From positions 62,001 through 126,000 of the forward strand of contig NZ_WBIS01000004.1 in assembly GCF_009749465.1 (NCBI RefSeq): a DNA stretch of 64,000 nt, read 5' to 3'. The notes beneath the pieces were generated by a model. It did not search any database. It was not told where the DNA came from and worked only from the letters and a program-made list of their open reading frames with translations. How positions within the stretch are numbered: position 1 is the stretch's first letter; each line of letters starts with the position of its first letter. Origin of the DNA: Agromyces terreus (GTDB taxonomy: Bacteria; Actinomycetota; Actinomycetes; Actinomycetales; Microbacteriaceae). The position numbers and the translations under genes were made by a program. Positions 19,798 through 28,578 of the stretch are shown here, one piece after another.

Positions 19798-20940
19798 TCA
19801 TTCGAAGATCCCGAGTACGCCGCCGATGCCGTCGGCGAGATCCACGATGCCGCCGGACACGTCGACGAGGTCGCCGACCGACGCCGCCAGATCGCCGACG
19901 TGGTCGACGAGGACCACGAGCTCGCCCAGATGGGCCGCGAGCACGGCGAGCTCGGCAGTGCCGTCGACGAGGTCGGCGAGGGTGTCGAGATTCGTGCGCT
20001 CGAGGGTCTGCAGATCGAGCTTCAGCACGTCGATCCATCCGCGCTCCACGCCGAAGAGCACCGCGAACGGCAGCAGCTTCTCGTGCAGGTGGAACCGGGC
20101 GAGGGGCGCGGGGCCCGCCGCATCCGCCGCGCCTGCGGGATCGGCCGGGCCCGCGGCATCCGTTCGCGAGGACGCCTCGGTGGCACCCGAGACGGGGATC
20201 AGCTCCGCGCCGGTCGGCGACTGGAGCGCGCGCAGCCGATTGCGCTCGGCGAGCTCGAGGTACTGGCGCAGTCCGTCGAGGTGCTCTCGGCGCTCGCGGG
20301 CCGGCGGAAGGAATTTGCGCCACGACGAGGGCGTCACGATGATCGTCGCGATGGTGACCGCGAGGGCGGCCAGCGCCGTGACGAGCGCCGGCCAGTCGGC
20401 CGCGACGAGGGCGACGATGATGAACAGGCCCTCGACGAGCATGCCGAGGTAGGCGAGCACCGTGAGGGTCGTGCCCGGCCACGCCACCCGCTGCTTCGCC
20501 ACGAGGCCCTCGCGGGCGAGGGCGTACGACACGTCGCGCACGACGGCCTTGAGACGTGCGGAGAGCGCCCGCCGGTCGGACGTGAACCGGCGCACGCGCC
20601 CGCTCGTGTGCTCGGGGCCGAAGAGCGCCTCGAGCACGCTGAGCTCCTCGGCGGTGAACGTCGCGCCCGGCTGCATCTCGATGCCGATCGGATCGCGCTT
20701 CGACTCGCCGGCGAGGATGCGGATGCGACGCGTCACCGCCAGATCGATCAGCACCGCCGTCACCGCGCGTCGGTCGGCATCGACGAGGAGCGCATCCCGC
20801 AGGATCGACGAGCCCCGGCCGGCCGTGTACTGCACGACGGGCGAGCTCACGGGCTGTCGCGACGCGATGCGCGCCGTCACGCCGAGCGCGAAGATGAGGA
20901 GCGCAGGCACGGCGGCGAGCACGATGACGACGGGGAGCAC
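19798..20940 (-). CDS. DUF2207-like membrane protein, C-terminal part only
   Basis: A 380-residue protein starting at GTG 20940 with one N-terminal hydrophobic helix. A winged-helix-like region follows (DRRAVTAVLIDLAVTRRIRI...FTAEELSVLEALFG, residues about 55-110), then two hydrophobic helices (about 165-215). An acidic, Gly/Ala-rich C-terminal tail contains DLADGIGGVLGIFE. This matches the C-terminal half of DUF2207 predicted membrane proteins; the usual N-terminal extracellular beta domain is absent. It follows the double hydrolase with a 4-base gap and probably shares its mRNA. The function is not known. Confidence 0.62.
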   Translation of the reverse strand: MLPVVIVLAAVPALLIFALGVTARIASRQPVSSPVVQYTAGRGSSILRDALLVDADRRAVTAVLIDLAVTRRIRILAGESKRDPIGIEMQPGATFTAEELSVLEALFGPEHTSGRVRRFTSDRRALSARLKAVVRDVSYALAREGLVAKQRVAWPGTTLTVLAYLGMLVEGLFIIVALVAADWPALVTALAALAVTIATIIVTPSSWRKFLPPARERREHLDGLRQYLELAERNRLRALQSPTGAELIPVSGATEASSRTDAAGPADPAGAADAAGPAPLARFHLHEKLLPFAVLFGVERGWIDVLKLDLQTLERTNLDTLADLVDGTAELAVLAAHLGELVVLVDHVGDLAASVGDLVDVSGGIVDLADGIGGVLGIFE

Positions 20941-20944
20941 GGGC

Positions 20945-22489
20945 TCAGTCTAGGGAAGCGAGCGAGGCCACCGCCTCGACCGTCGCACGGTGCGCCGCGG
21001 GCGACGCCGTGAGGCGGAAGTGGCCGGCCGCCGGGACGATCACGTTCGTCGCCCCCGGCAGGGCGCTGCCCTCGGGCACGTGCGCGTCGAGGGTTCCGAA
21101 GATCGAGACGATCCTCGCATTGACGCTCGCGGAACGCTGGAGCTCGACGATCGCGGCATCCGTGGGCAGGAACGCGCGCATGCTCGGGTCCAGGAACCAC
21201 CTGGCCCGCGCCGACCCCGCGTACGGCGTCGCGAGCGACACCGAGCCGCGCACGCCGAGCCGGGCGCGGCCGTCGGCGGCGAGCGGCCCCGTGCCCCGCT
21301 CGAGGTCGGTCAGGAGATGCTTCGCGATGAGCCCGCCCTTGCTGTGCCCAACGATGACGCGCCCGGCGGGCGGCGGCGCGACCCGTGCGAGCGCGAGCTG
21401 CAGCCGGTGCGACGTCTCGGGCACCGGGTGCCGGTTCATGCCGAGGCCCTCGACCACCACGATGCGATGCCCCGCCCGGTTCAGGGCGTCGGCGAGCGGC
21501 GCGAGGAAGCTCCAGTGCTCGTGCAGTCCGGTCGCGAGGACGACGTCGGGCCGCGTCGGATCGCCGTGGCGCCACCTCGCCGGCGGCCGGCGCACGACGA
21601 ACTGGTCGAGGCGGCGGCGGATGCCGTACGCGTAGTCGCGCAGGATCCACCCCACCCGCTCCGTCGTGCCGCCGCCGAGCGAACGCGACAGCGCCGCCCG
21701 CCGTTCGTGCACGGCCAGCTCGCGGCCCACCGGCTCGCCCAGCGCGTGCCTCGCGATGAGCTCGTGCAGCGGCCCGTCATGGTCGGAGGTGGTCTCGTGC
21801 CCGCGGTGCGCGATCTCGGCGTACCGCGCCTGCGGCACGAGCGTCGCGACGGCCTGCGCCCACGACTGCGGCACGACGTGGTCCTGTTCGCCGCGGATCA
21901 CGAGTGTCGCGGCGCGAACCCTCGGCAGCACGAGTTCCATGCGGTGCTCGAGCATGGGACGCAGGTTGGCGAGGGTCCACCCGAAGCCGCTCTCGAGGTA
22001 CGCGCTCGCGCCGGTCTCGAGGGCGGTCGGGTCGATGACGGCGACGTCCTGGACGAACCGCGCCGCCTGCTGCACCGCGGTGCGTTCCCGCGGATTCACC
22101 GAGGGGGCGATGAGCACGATGCGATCGACGAGCTCCGGATGCCGCGCCGCGGCCTCCGCGACCACCTGCGCGCCGCTCGAGTGGCCCACGAGCACGGGCC
22201 GATGCAGTCCCTCGGCCCGCAGCATCGCGGCGAGGAGCTCGGCGGAACCGGCGATGCTCGGCACCGTGCGCGGCTTCGGCGAATCGCCGAACCCCGGCAG
22301 ATCGAGTGCGAGCACCCGCCCGGAGGACTCGAGCTGCTCGACGAGGTCGCCCCAGTACGCGTGGCCCATGCCGAGGCCGTGCACGAGCACGAACACCGGC
22401 CCCGCGGCATCCGCCGCGTCGGCATCGCTGCGCGCTCGCTCGTGCACGAGGATGACGCGGTCACCGCGTCGGAACGGGCGTGCGGGCAT
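20945..22489 (-). CDS. tandem alpha/beta-hydrolase (two complete hydrolase domains in one protein)
   Basis: A 514-residue protein with two hydrolase folds. Domain 1 (about 20-245) has LVHGLGMGH, nucleophile GHSSGA near 106, acid in RGEQDHVVP and His in HRGHETT. Domain 2 (about 300-510) has ATGLHEHW, nucleophile GHSKGG near 381, FGTLDAHVP and a terminal AAGHFRL. A linker of about 45 residues (RRAALSRSLGG...) separates them. Both domains keep a full-looking triad. It follows tspO by 9 bases and precedes the DUF2207-like gene by 4. The second domain resembles triacylglycerol-lipase-like hydrolases. Substrates are unknown. Confidence 0.83.
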   Translation of the reverse strand: MPARPFRRGDRVILVHERARSDADAADAAGPVFVLVHGLGMGHAYWGDLVEQLESSGRVLALDLPGFGDSPKPRTVPSIAGSAELLAAMLRAEGLHRPVLVGHSSGAQVVAEAAARHPELVDRIVLIAPSVNPRERTAVQQAARFVQDVAVIDPTALETGASAYLESGFGWTLANLRPMLEHRMELVLPRVRAATLVIRGEQDHVVPQSWAQAVATLVPQARYAEIAHRGHETTSDHDGPLHELIARHALGEPVGRELAVHERRAALSRSLGGGTTERVGWILRDYAYGIRRRLDQFVVRRPPARWRHGDPTRPDVVLATGLHEHWSFLAPLADALNRAGHRIVVVEGLGMNRHPVPETSHRLQLALARVAPPPAGRVIVGHSKGGLIAKHLLTDLERGTGPLAADGRARLGVRGSVSLATPYAGSARARWFLDPSMRAFLPTDAAIVELQRSASVNARIVSIFGTLDAHVPEGSALPGATNVIVPAAGHFRLTASPAAHRATVEAVASLASLD

Positions 22490-22498
22490 TCCCGAGGC

Positions 22499-23452
22499 CT
22501 AGACCCGGCCGTGATCGGCTCGCGCCGAGGCGCCGGCGGCCTCGGGCGATCGGGGAGCCTCGGTGCGGATGCTGCGACCCCGGCGGTCGCGGCCTCCCTG
22601 CGCGTGGCGGATGGCGACGATGCGCATGGCGAGGGTGACGAGCACGACGGCGACCACGGCGATGATCGCCGTGACGCCCGTGACCGTGGACGACGGCTCG
22701 TCGGTGAGGCGGGCGACGGCGATCCACGCGATGCCCCAGCCGAGCGACAGGGTCGGCGCGATGCGCCCGTGATCCCACACCGCGAGCGCGATGCCGAGCA
22801 GCCCGGCCACGGCGACCAGGCCGACGGCCCACGTCTCGGCGGGCAGGCCCCAGCCGTCGAAGCCCGCGGCGACGAGCACCGCGGCGACGTTCGCGATCGT
22901 GGCGACGCTGACCCAGCCGAGGTAGAGCCCGATCGTGCCGTCGGTGACCACCGCGTCGATCGTGCCGCTCGGGCGCAGGATCAGGCTGCGCCGGAACGCG
23001 ACGACGAGCACCACGAGCAGGGCCGCGATGACCGGCACGCTCAGCCAGAGCAGGTCGAACTGCACGCTGAGGATCCACGCGGCGTTCAGCAGCATCGACG
23101 CGGCGATCCACCAGCCGAGCCGGCGGTGCCGTTCGGCGTTGCGCTGCGCGGGCAGGAACTGCCAGACGGCGTAGACGAGGAGGCCGAGGTAGATGACCGA
23201 CCAGATGCTGAACGCGCCGCCGCCGGGGGCGACGAGGGTGGCGTCGGCCGCGAGGGCGCCGTTCGAGGCGTTCTGCACCTCTTGGCCGCCGGCCGCGCCC
23301 GAACCGATGAACGCGCCGATGACGGCGAGCACCGCGCTGACGGCGACGGCGACCTGCCGCACGAGGTCGAATCCGGATGCCGCGGCCGTGCCGGCGGTCG
23401 TCTCGGGGGCGTGCTCGTCAGGTCGTCGGTGCGTGCGATCGAGGTTCGTCAT
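22499..23452 (-). CDS. tspO: TspO/MBR family (tryptophan-rich sensory) membrane protein
   Basis: A 317-residue membrane protein from ATG 23452 with GGAGCAG upstream. Residues about 25-265 hold some eight hydrophobic segments. Recognisable parts are FSIWSVIYLGLLVYAVWQFLP and NAAWILSVQFDLLWLSVPVI, which fit the Trp/aromatic-rich TspO fold. It is longer than classical TspO (about 160), like the long actinobacterial homologues of seven or more helices. The C-terminus is a charged tail. TspO proteins bind tetrapyrroles and affect stress responses; a role here is not shown by context. It begins a leftward group of three closely spaced genes. Confidence 0.75.
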   Translation of the reverse strand: MTNLDRTHRRPDEHAPETTAGTAAASGFDLVRQVAVAVSAVLAVIGAFIGSGAAGGQEVQNASNGALAADATLVAPGGGAFSIWSVIYLGLLVYAVWQFLPAQRNAERHRRLGWWIAASMLLNAAWILSVQFDLLWLSVPVIAALLVVLVVAFRRSLILRPSGTIDAVVTDGTIGLYLGWVSVATIANVAAVLVAAGFDGWGLPAETWAVGLVAVAGLLGIALAVWDHGRIAPTLSLGWGIAWIAVARLTDEPSSTVTGVTAIIAVVAVVLVTLAMRIVAIRHAQGGRDRRGRSIRTEAPRSPEAAGASARADHGRV

Positions 23453-23580
23453 GGCTGCTCCTGCCGTCGTCGTTCGGATCCCGGTCGGATATCGCCAGCC
23501 TATGCAGGCCCGCCGACGCCCGCATCGAACCTTCGATCGACACGGAGGGGGTTGACATCCCGGTCGGCGCCCCGCATGTC

Positions 23581-26500
23581 TCACCAGCCTTCGACGAGCA
23601 CCCGATCGAGCATCGCGACGAAGAAGTCGGCGGACTCCTCGGTGAGGCACAGCGGCGGCTTGGTCTTCAGCACGTTGCGGTGGTCGCCGGTGGGCTGCAT
23701 GATCACGCCGAGGCCGAGCAGGCGTTCGCAGATCGCGGCGGTCTCGTCGGTCGCGGGCTCGAGCGTCTCGCGGTCGCGCACGAACTCGACGCCGAGGTAC
23801 AGCCCGAGCCCGTGTACGGCGCCGATGAGCGGATGCCGCGTCGCGAGCTCCTCGAGGCGGCCCTTCAGCCTCGTGCCGACGTCGAGGGCGTTGCGCTGCA
23901 GGTGCTCGTCGCGGAACGCGTCGAGCACGGCGAGGCCGGCGGCGCTCGAAGCGGGGCTGCCGCCCGTCGAGGAGAAGAACGCGCCCTGGTTGCCGAACGC
24001 CTCGGCGACGGCGCGCGTCGTGATGACGGCGCCCAGCGGGTAGCCGTTGCCCGCGGCCTTCGCGACGGCGATGACGTCGGGCACGACGCGCTGCTGCTCG
24101 AAGCCCCAGAACCAGCTGCCCAGCCGGCCGAATCCGGCCTGCACCTCGTCGGCGATCGCGAGCCCGCCGGCGGCGCGCACCGCCGTGTAGACGCCGGCGA
24201 GGTATCCGTCGGGCAGGGGGATGCCGCCGGCGTTGCCGAAGAAGGTCTCGGCGATGAACGCGGCGGGCGGGCGCCCCTCGGCGGCGAGCCCGGCGATGAC
24301 GGCGGCGGCCTCGGGCGCGTAGCGCGCGGCATCCGCCCCTCGGTGCCGGCCGCGGAACGGGTTCGGCGCGTCGACCGTGTGGACCCAGTCGGGGCGGGTC
24401 GCGAGGGCGTCGGGGTTGTCGGCGATGGAGGTGCTGACGGCATCGGAGGCGTACGTCCAGCCGTGGTACGACTCGCGGACGGCGACGACGTCGCGGTGGC
24501 CGGTGGCGGCGAGCGCGATGCGGATCGCGAGGTCGGTGGCCTCGGAACCGGAGTTCACGAGGAACACCGTGTCGAGCCCGTCGGGCGCGAGGGCCGCGAG
24601 CCGTTCGGCGTACTCGACGACCGCGCCGTAGTGGAAGCGCGAGTTCGTGTTCAGCCGCCGCAGTTGCGCCTCGACGGCGTCGGCGACCCCGACGTGCCCG
24701 TGCCCGAGGGGCGTGACGTTGTTGACCATGTCGAGGTAGACGCGGCCGTCGACGTCCACGAGGTGCTCGCGCCATCCGCGCTCGATGCGGGGCGGCTCGG
24801 CGTAGTAGTGCTCCTGCACCCGGGCGAGGGTCGCGTCGCGGCGGTCGAGCAGGGCCGAGGCGTCGGATGCCGCGGGGGCGCCGGCTGTTGCGGCCGCAAC
24901 GGCGACGGATGCGCCGGCGGCGTCGGCAATGCCGGGGGCGGATGCCGCGAGCCCGAGCAGCGGCGAGGTATCCGCCGTGAGGGCGAGCCAGCCCGCCGCG
25001 AGCTCCGGCCGCACGGCGTGCGGGGCGGGCGGGGCGTCCGCCGGCTGGAGGCGGATGCGCAGCCGCACGCCCGCGGCGGCCGTGCCGAGGGACGAGCCGG
25101 CGGCCAGCTTCGTGCCGGAGGCGGGGGTGTTCGTGAGCGCGCGATGCGGCTCGACGGTGCGCGTCGCATCGAGGTCGAGGCGCAGGCCGCCGTGCAGCGC
25201 GACCGCGACGAGGCCGGTGCCCGAGGTCGTGACGACGCCGTCGCCCGGGCTCGTGAGCGCCGTCGCGGAGCGGAACCACACGTCGACGCCCGTCGGCACG
25301 GTCGCCGCCGAGATCTCGGCGTGCGGCCGGCTCTGCGTCAGGCGGGGGACGCCGCGCGGCAGCACCGCGGCGGCGGCGCGGGCGAGGGCGGCGCGGGCGA
25401 GCCGCTCCTCGAGGTCGTCGCCGTCGAGCCAGGCGCCCGCGTCGACGTCGGGCGACATCGCCGAGACGTCGAGCCGCGCCGCCTCGGAGGGCTCGAGTCC
25501 GAGCACGAGCCGGTCGAGCGGCGCGTCGGCCCCGGCGGCACGCGGCGCGCCCGGCATGCCGGCGGGATCCATGCCGAGCGCGGCGGCGATCGTGCCCGTC
25601 ATGACCTCCGACGGAATCGAGGCGGCCTGCGCGAAGATGCGCCACTCGCGCTCGAGGCCGTCGGCGGCGTAGGCGTTCTCGCCGGCGTCGAGCTGCACCT
25701 GATGCTCGCCGCTGACCACGAGCACGGCGCCGCGCACCACGACGAGCGGCCAGATCGCGGCGACCTCGGCGGGCGCGAGCGGGCGCCGCGCGTGGAACGC
25801 GCGGATCGCCGGCAGCACCGAGACGGGCTCGGCGCCCGCGTGGTGCAACACCGAGGAGATCGTGATCGCGAGTTCGGCGACCGCCCACGAGCGGGTCACG
25901 TCGCCGAAGTCGATGAGCCCGTCGGGCAGGCCGTCGCCGTCCGCCGCCCGCACGACGTTGTCGTCGGTGAGATCCAGGTGCACCGCCTGCAGGGGCAGGT
26001 CGGAGGCGAGCGCGGCGAGCGTCGCCCAGGCGGCGGTCGCGGCATCCGTCACCTGCCTGCGCCGGTCGGCGTCGGGGTGATGGGGCGCGAGGAGCTCGAC
26101 GACGCGGTCGGCGAAGCGCGGATCCCACTGCAGCACCCGGTCGAGGCCCGCGTGCTCGAAGTCCGCGAGCGCGAGGCTCGTGAGCGCCGCGACCTCGCCC
26201 ATGCGCTCGACGATGCGCGGCGGCAGGTGGGCACCGCCGGTGAGGGTTCCGCCGTCGAGGTACGAGATGACGCGGATGCTGCGCAGCCCGTCGCTCGTGT
26301 CGGCGATGACCGAGCGCGGCCGGCCCGCGGCATCCGTCGTCGTGGTCGCGACGCGCAACTCCGGCGCGTGCCGGGCGATGCGCCCCGCGGCGGCATCCTG
26401 CGCGGCGAGCTCGGTGGCGGTGAAGGCCGGGTTCGTGATCTTCACGACGCCGACGGGCGCACCGGCGCGGTCGCCGCCGCCATCGCCCGCCCCGCCCGCG

Positions 26501-26730
26501 GCCTCGCCCGCGGCCTCGCCCGCCGCGTCGCCCGCCGACCCGCCCCGCGCGAGCGCGAGGAAGTTCTGGTCCTGCTGGCTGCCGAGCGGCCGCAGCTCGA
26601 CGTCGAGGCCCCACTCGTCGAGGAGGATCGCGGCGACCTCCGGCGCCGACAGGTTCGGCGCGGGCAGCTCGCCGGCGGAGAAGAAGTCGAACCCGGCCAC
26701 GCCGGCCCCCGACTCGATCGCATCGGTCAT
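23581..26730 (-). CDS. trifunctional fusion: APH-type kinase - M23/lipoyl-like - class III aminotransferase
   Basis: A 1049-residue protein. Residues about 60-350 are an aminoglycoside-phosphotransferase/choline-kinase-like domain (AVHLDLTDDNVVRA catalytic loop, LIDFGDVTRSWAVAEL metal-binding DFG). Residues about 440-600 resemble the M23/lipoyl-like beta domain (GVDVWFRSATALTSPGDGVV) found between the two enzymes in this fusion family. Residues about 620-1045 are a class III PLP aminotransferase or phospholyase: NSGSEATDLAIRIA, IADEVQAGFGRLG and the PLP lysine in VAKAAGNGYPLG (near 891). The family pairs phosphorylation of a hydroxy-amine with elimination or transamination, related to ethanolamine-phosphate or hydroxylysine-phosphate lyases. 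The actual substrate is unknown. The start overlaps the upstream gene stop by one base. Confidence 0.86.
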   Translation of the reverse strand: MTDAIESGAGVAGFDFFSAGELPAPNLSAPEVAAILLDEWGLDVELRPLGSQQDQNFLALARGGSAGDAAGEAAGEAAGGAGDGGGDRAGAPVGVVKITNPAFTATELAAQDAAAGRIARHAPELRVATTTTDAAGRPRSVIADTSDGLRSIRVISYLDGGTLTGGAHLPPRIVERMGEVAALTSLALADFEHAGLDRVLQWDPRFADRVVELLAPHHPDADRRRQVTDAATAAWATLAALASDLPLQAVHLDLTDDNVVRAADGDGLPDGLIDFGDVTRSWAVAELAITISSVLHHAGAEPVSVLPAIRAFHARRPLAPAEVAAIWPLVVVRGAVLVVSGEHQVQLDAGENAYAADGLEREWRIFAQAASIPSEVMTGTIAAALGMDPAGMPGAPRAAGADAPLDRLVLGLEPSEAARLDVSAMSPDVDAGAWLDGDDLEERLARAALARAAAAVLPRGVPRLTQSRPHAEISAATVPTGVDVWFRSATALTSPGDGVVTTSGTGLVAVALHGGLRLDLDATRTVEPHRALTNTPASGTKLAAGSSLGTAAAGVRLRIRLQPADAPPAPHAVRPELAAGWLALTADTSPLLGLAASAPGIADAAGASVAVAAATAGAPAASDASALLDRRDATLARVQEHYYAEPPRIERGWREHLVDVDGRVYLDMVNNVTPLGHGHVGVADAVEAQLRRLNTNSRFHYGAVVEYAERLAALAPDGLDTVFLVNSGSEATDLAIRIALAATGHRDVVAVRESYHGWTYASDAVSTSIADNPDALATRPDWVHTVDAPNPFRGRHRGADAARYAPEAAAVIAGLAAEGRPPAAFIAETFFGNAGGIPLPDGYLAGVYTAVRAAGGLAIADEVQAGFGRLGSWFWGFEQQRVVPDVIAVAKAAGNGYPLGAVITTRAVAEAFGNQGAFFSSTGGSPASSAAGLAVLDAFRDEHLQRNALDVGTRLKGRLEELATRHPLIGAVHGLGLYLGVEFVRDRETLEPATDETAAICERLLGLGVIMQPTGDHRNVLKTKPPLCLTEESADFFVAMLDRVLVEGW

Positions 26731-27761
26731 CAGGTCTCCGCTCCCAGCTCTTCACGGATGCGCCGCAGGTCCTCCATCAGCGAGCCGATGAGGATCCAGT
26801 GCGACGAGGTCGGCGGCCGCACGATGAGCGCGGAGGTGAGCGCCGGCACCATCGAGGTCATCGGCTCGGGCTCGGGCTCGGCGACCCGGGCCGCGAGGCG
26901 GATGTCGTGCGCGACGCGGTGCAGCTGCTCGGCGATCGCGCGCACCGTCGGCTCGTCGTGCAGCGACTCGTCGTAGTGGTCGGCGAACGCCCGCGTCATG
27001 CCGATGAGCTGGGTCACGATCGGCCCGAGCTGCTCGAGCAGGGTGCGCAGCTGCGCCAGCTCCTCGCGGTGCGCCGAGCGGCGCGGGTTCAACGTGAGCG
27101 ACTCGGTGCCGGCCGCGATGGCCGCGTCGGCGGCCTCGCGCATCGGCCGCAGCAGGCGGGCCTCGATCATCAGGGTCTGGATGTCGGCCCGCGTCTGCGT
27201 GGTCTCGAGGGCCGCCGCCAGCCGGTCGGCCGACGCCGCGAGTTCGCCGCCGAGCATGCCGACCTCGCGCCGTGCAGGCGCGATCGCGACGGGCGGCACG
27301 ATCGCCGCGTTCACGATGATGCCGATCGCGGCGCCGATGAGCGTCTCGAGCACGCGGTCGAGCGCGTAGTTCGGCGTCGCCGCTCCGAGCGCGAGGGTGA
27401 GCATCGCGGAGATCGCGACCTGGTTGCCAGTCGCGGGCGTCATCTTCAGCGACCACGCGATGAAGATCGCGACGAGCACGGCGAGCAGCACGATCCAGGA
27501 GTTCGTGCCGAACACGAGCGACAGCGCCGATGCCACGACGACGCCGAGCATGACGCCGATCGAACGCTCGATGCCCTTGCCGAGCGACTGGTTCACGCTC
27601 GGCTGCACGACGAGCAGCGCCGCGATCGCGGCGAACACCGGCAGCTGCGCGGGAATCAGGGCGCCGGCGATGAGCCAGGCGGCGATCGTGGCGACCGACG
27701 TCTTCGCGACCTGCAGCACGGGCAGCCGCCTCGAGGCCCGGAGCGTGTCGAAGACGGCCAT
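26730..27761 (-). CDS. FUSC-family (aromatic acid exporter-like) membrane protein
   Basis: A 343-residue membrane protein with about six N-terminal hydrophobic helices (residues 20-165; includes VFAAIAALLVVQPSVNQSLGKGIERSIG, the FUSC_2-type signature) and a soluble helical C-terminal half (170-335). This layout is that of the bacterial aromatic-acid-exporter/FUSC group, here a half-size form. It overlaps the kinase/aminotransferase gene by one base (TGATG), so the two are translated together and the transporter may export or import something related to that enzyme. The upstream oxidoreductase gene ends 4 bases before its start. The substrate is unknown. Confidence 0.8.
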   Translation of the reverse strand: MAVFDTLRASRRLPVLQVAKTSVATIAAWLIAGALIPAQLPVFAAIAALLVVQPSVNQSLGKGIERSIGVMLGVVVASALSLVFGTNSWIVLLAVLVAIFIAWSLKMTPATGNQVAISAMLTLALGAATPNYALDRVLETLIGAAIGIIVNAAIVPPVAIAPARREVGMLGGELAASADRLAAALETTQTRADIQTLMIEARLLRPMREAADAAIAAGTESLTLNPRRSAHREELAQLRTLLEQLGPIVTQLIGMTRAFADHYDESLHDEPTVRAIAEQLHRVAHDIRLAARVAEPEPEPMTSMVPALTSALIVRPPTSSHWILIGSLMEDLRRIREELGAET

Positions 27762-27765
27762 CGGC

Positions 27766-28425
27766 TCAGTCTGCGGTCATGAGGGTGGCGAGGGCGGATG
27801 CCACGGGCGTCTCGCCCGAGATCAGGTCGAACTGGGTGCGCGAGCCGGCGCCCGAGGTGAGCACCGCCGCCACGACGGCGGCGACGTCGGAGCGGCTGAT
27901 CGACCCGCCGGGCAGCGAGGAGCCGACGTCCACGAGTCCTGACGGGGCGTCGTCGGTCAGGGCGCCCGGCCGGACGATGGTCCAGTCGAGCGGGGTGCTG
28001 CGCACCGCGGCATCCGCTTCGCTCTTGGCGCGCAGGTAGATCTGGAACACGTCGTCGGAGGCCTCGTCGAAGTCGTCGGCGCGCATGGCCGAGATCACGA
28101 CGATGCGCGGCACCCGCGCCCGGATCGCCGCGTCGGCGAGCAGGATCGCCCCGTCGCGGTCGACTGTGAGCTTGCGCTCGGCGGTGCTGCCGGGACCCGC
28201 ACCGGCCGCGAAGACCGCGGCGTCGGCGCCCTCGAGCGCGGCGGCGACCTCGTCGACGGATGCCGCCTCGAGATCGAGCACGAACGGCTCCGCCCCGGCC
28301 GCGGCGACGTCGGGCGCATGGCCCGGATCGCGGACGAGCGCGACGGGCTCGTGCCCGCCGTCGGCGAGCAGACGCTCGAGGATGAGGGCGATCTTGCCGT
28401 GACCTCCGGCGATGACGACGCGCAT
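27766..28425 (-). CDS. atypical SDR / NAD(P)-binding NmrA-like protein
   Basis: A 219-residue Rossmann-fold protein. It has the N-terminal nucleotide motif IAGGHGKIA, then ALVRDP, AAGAGPGSTA, IVVISAMRAD, and the substrate-region motif LDWTIVRPGALTDD typical of atypical SDR (a5) proteins that bind NAD(P) without the full Tyr-Lys catalytic pair. The ATG at 28425 was preferred to a TTG four codons upstream; neither has a strong ribosome site. It begins the leftward run to the FUSC and aminotransferase genes. It may be a redox sensor or a sugar-nucleotide-like epimerase; no specific role can be read. Confidence 0.8.
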   Translation of the reverse strand: MRVVIAGGHGKIALILERLLADGGHEPVALVRDPGHAPDVAAAGAEPFVLDLEAASVDEVAAALEGADAAVFAAGAGPGSTAERKLTVDRDGAILLADAAIRARVPRIVVISAMRADDFDEASDDVFQIYLRAKSEADAAVRSTPLDWTIVRPGALTDDAPSGLVDVGSSLPGGSISRSDVAAVVAAVLTSGAGSRTQFDLISGETPVASALATLMTAD

Positions 28426-28578
28426 ACGCCAAGTCAACGCCGCCGCCCCGGCTCGCGCAACCGGCCACGCGGGCGGCTCGTCTCACCTGAGTGCCGAGTC
28501 GGCGCGCGAGGGCGGGTTCGGTGCCGCCGATTCGGCACTCCGGCGCCGATTCGGGCGCGGTGGTGCTTCGAGGTGGGC

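Noticed and set aside
22499..26755. A single 1418-codon leftward frame joining tspO to a frame through the aminotransferase region
   Set aside because: Only the TspO part has meaning; the upstream part is the wrong frame of the aminotransferase gene. TspO starts at 23452.
23377..26976. 1199-codon rightward frame over the kinase/aminotransferase gene
   Set aside because: Antisense shadow; the opposite strand has the APH, PLP-lysine and NSGSEA motifs.
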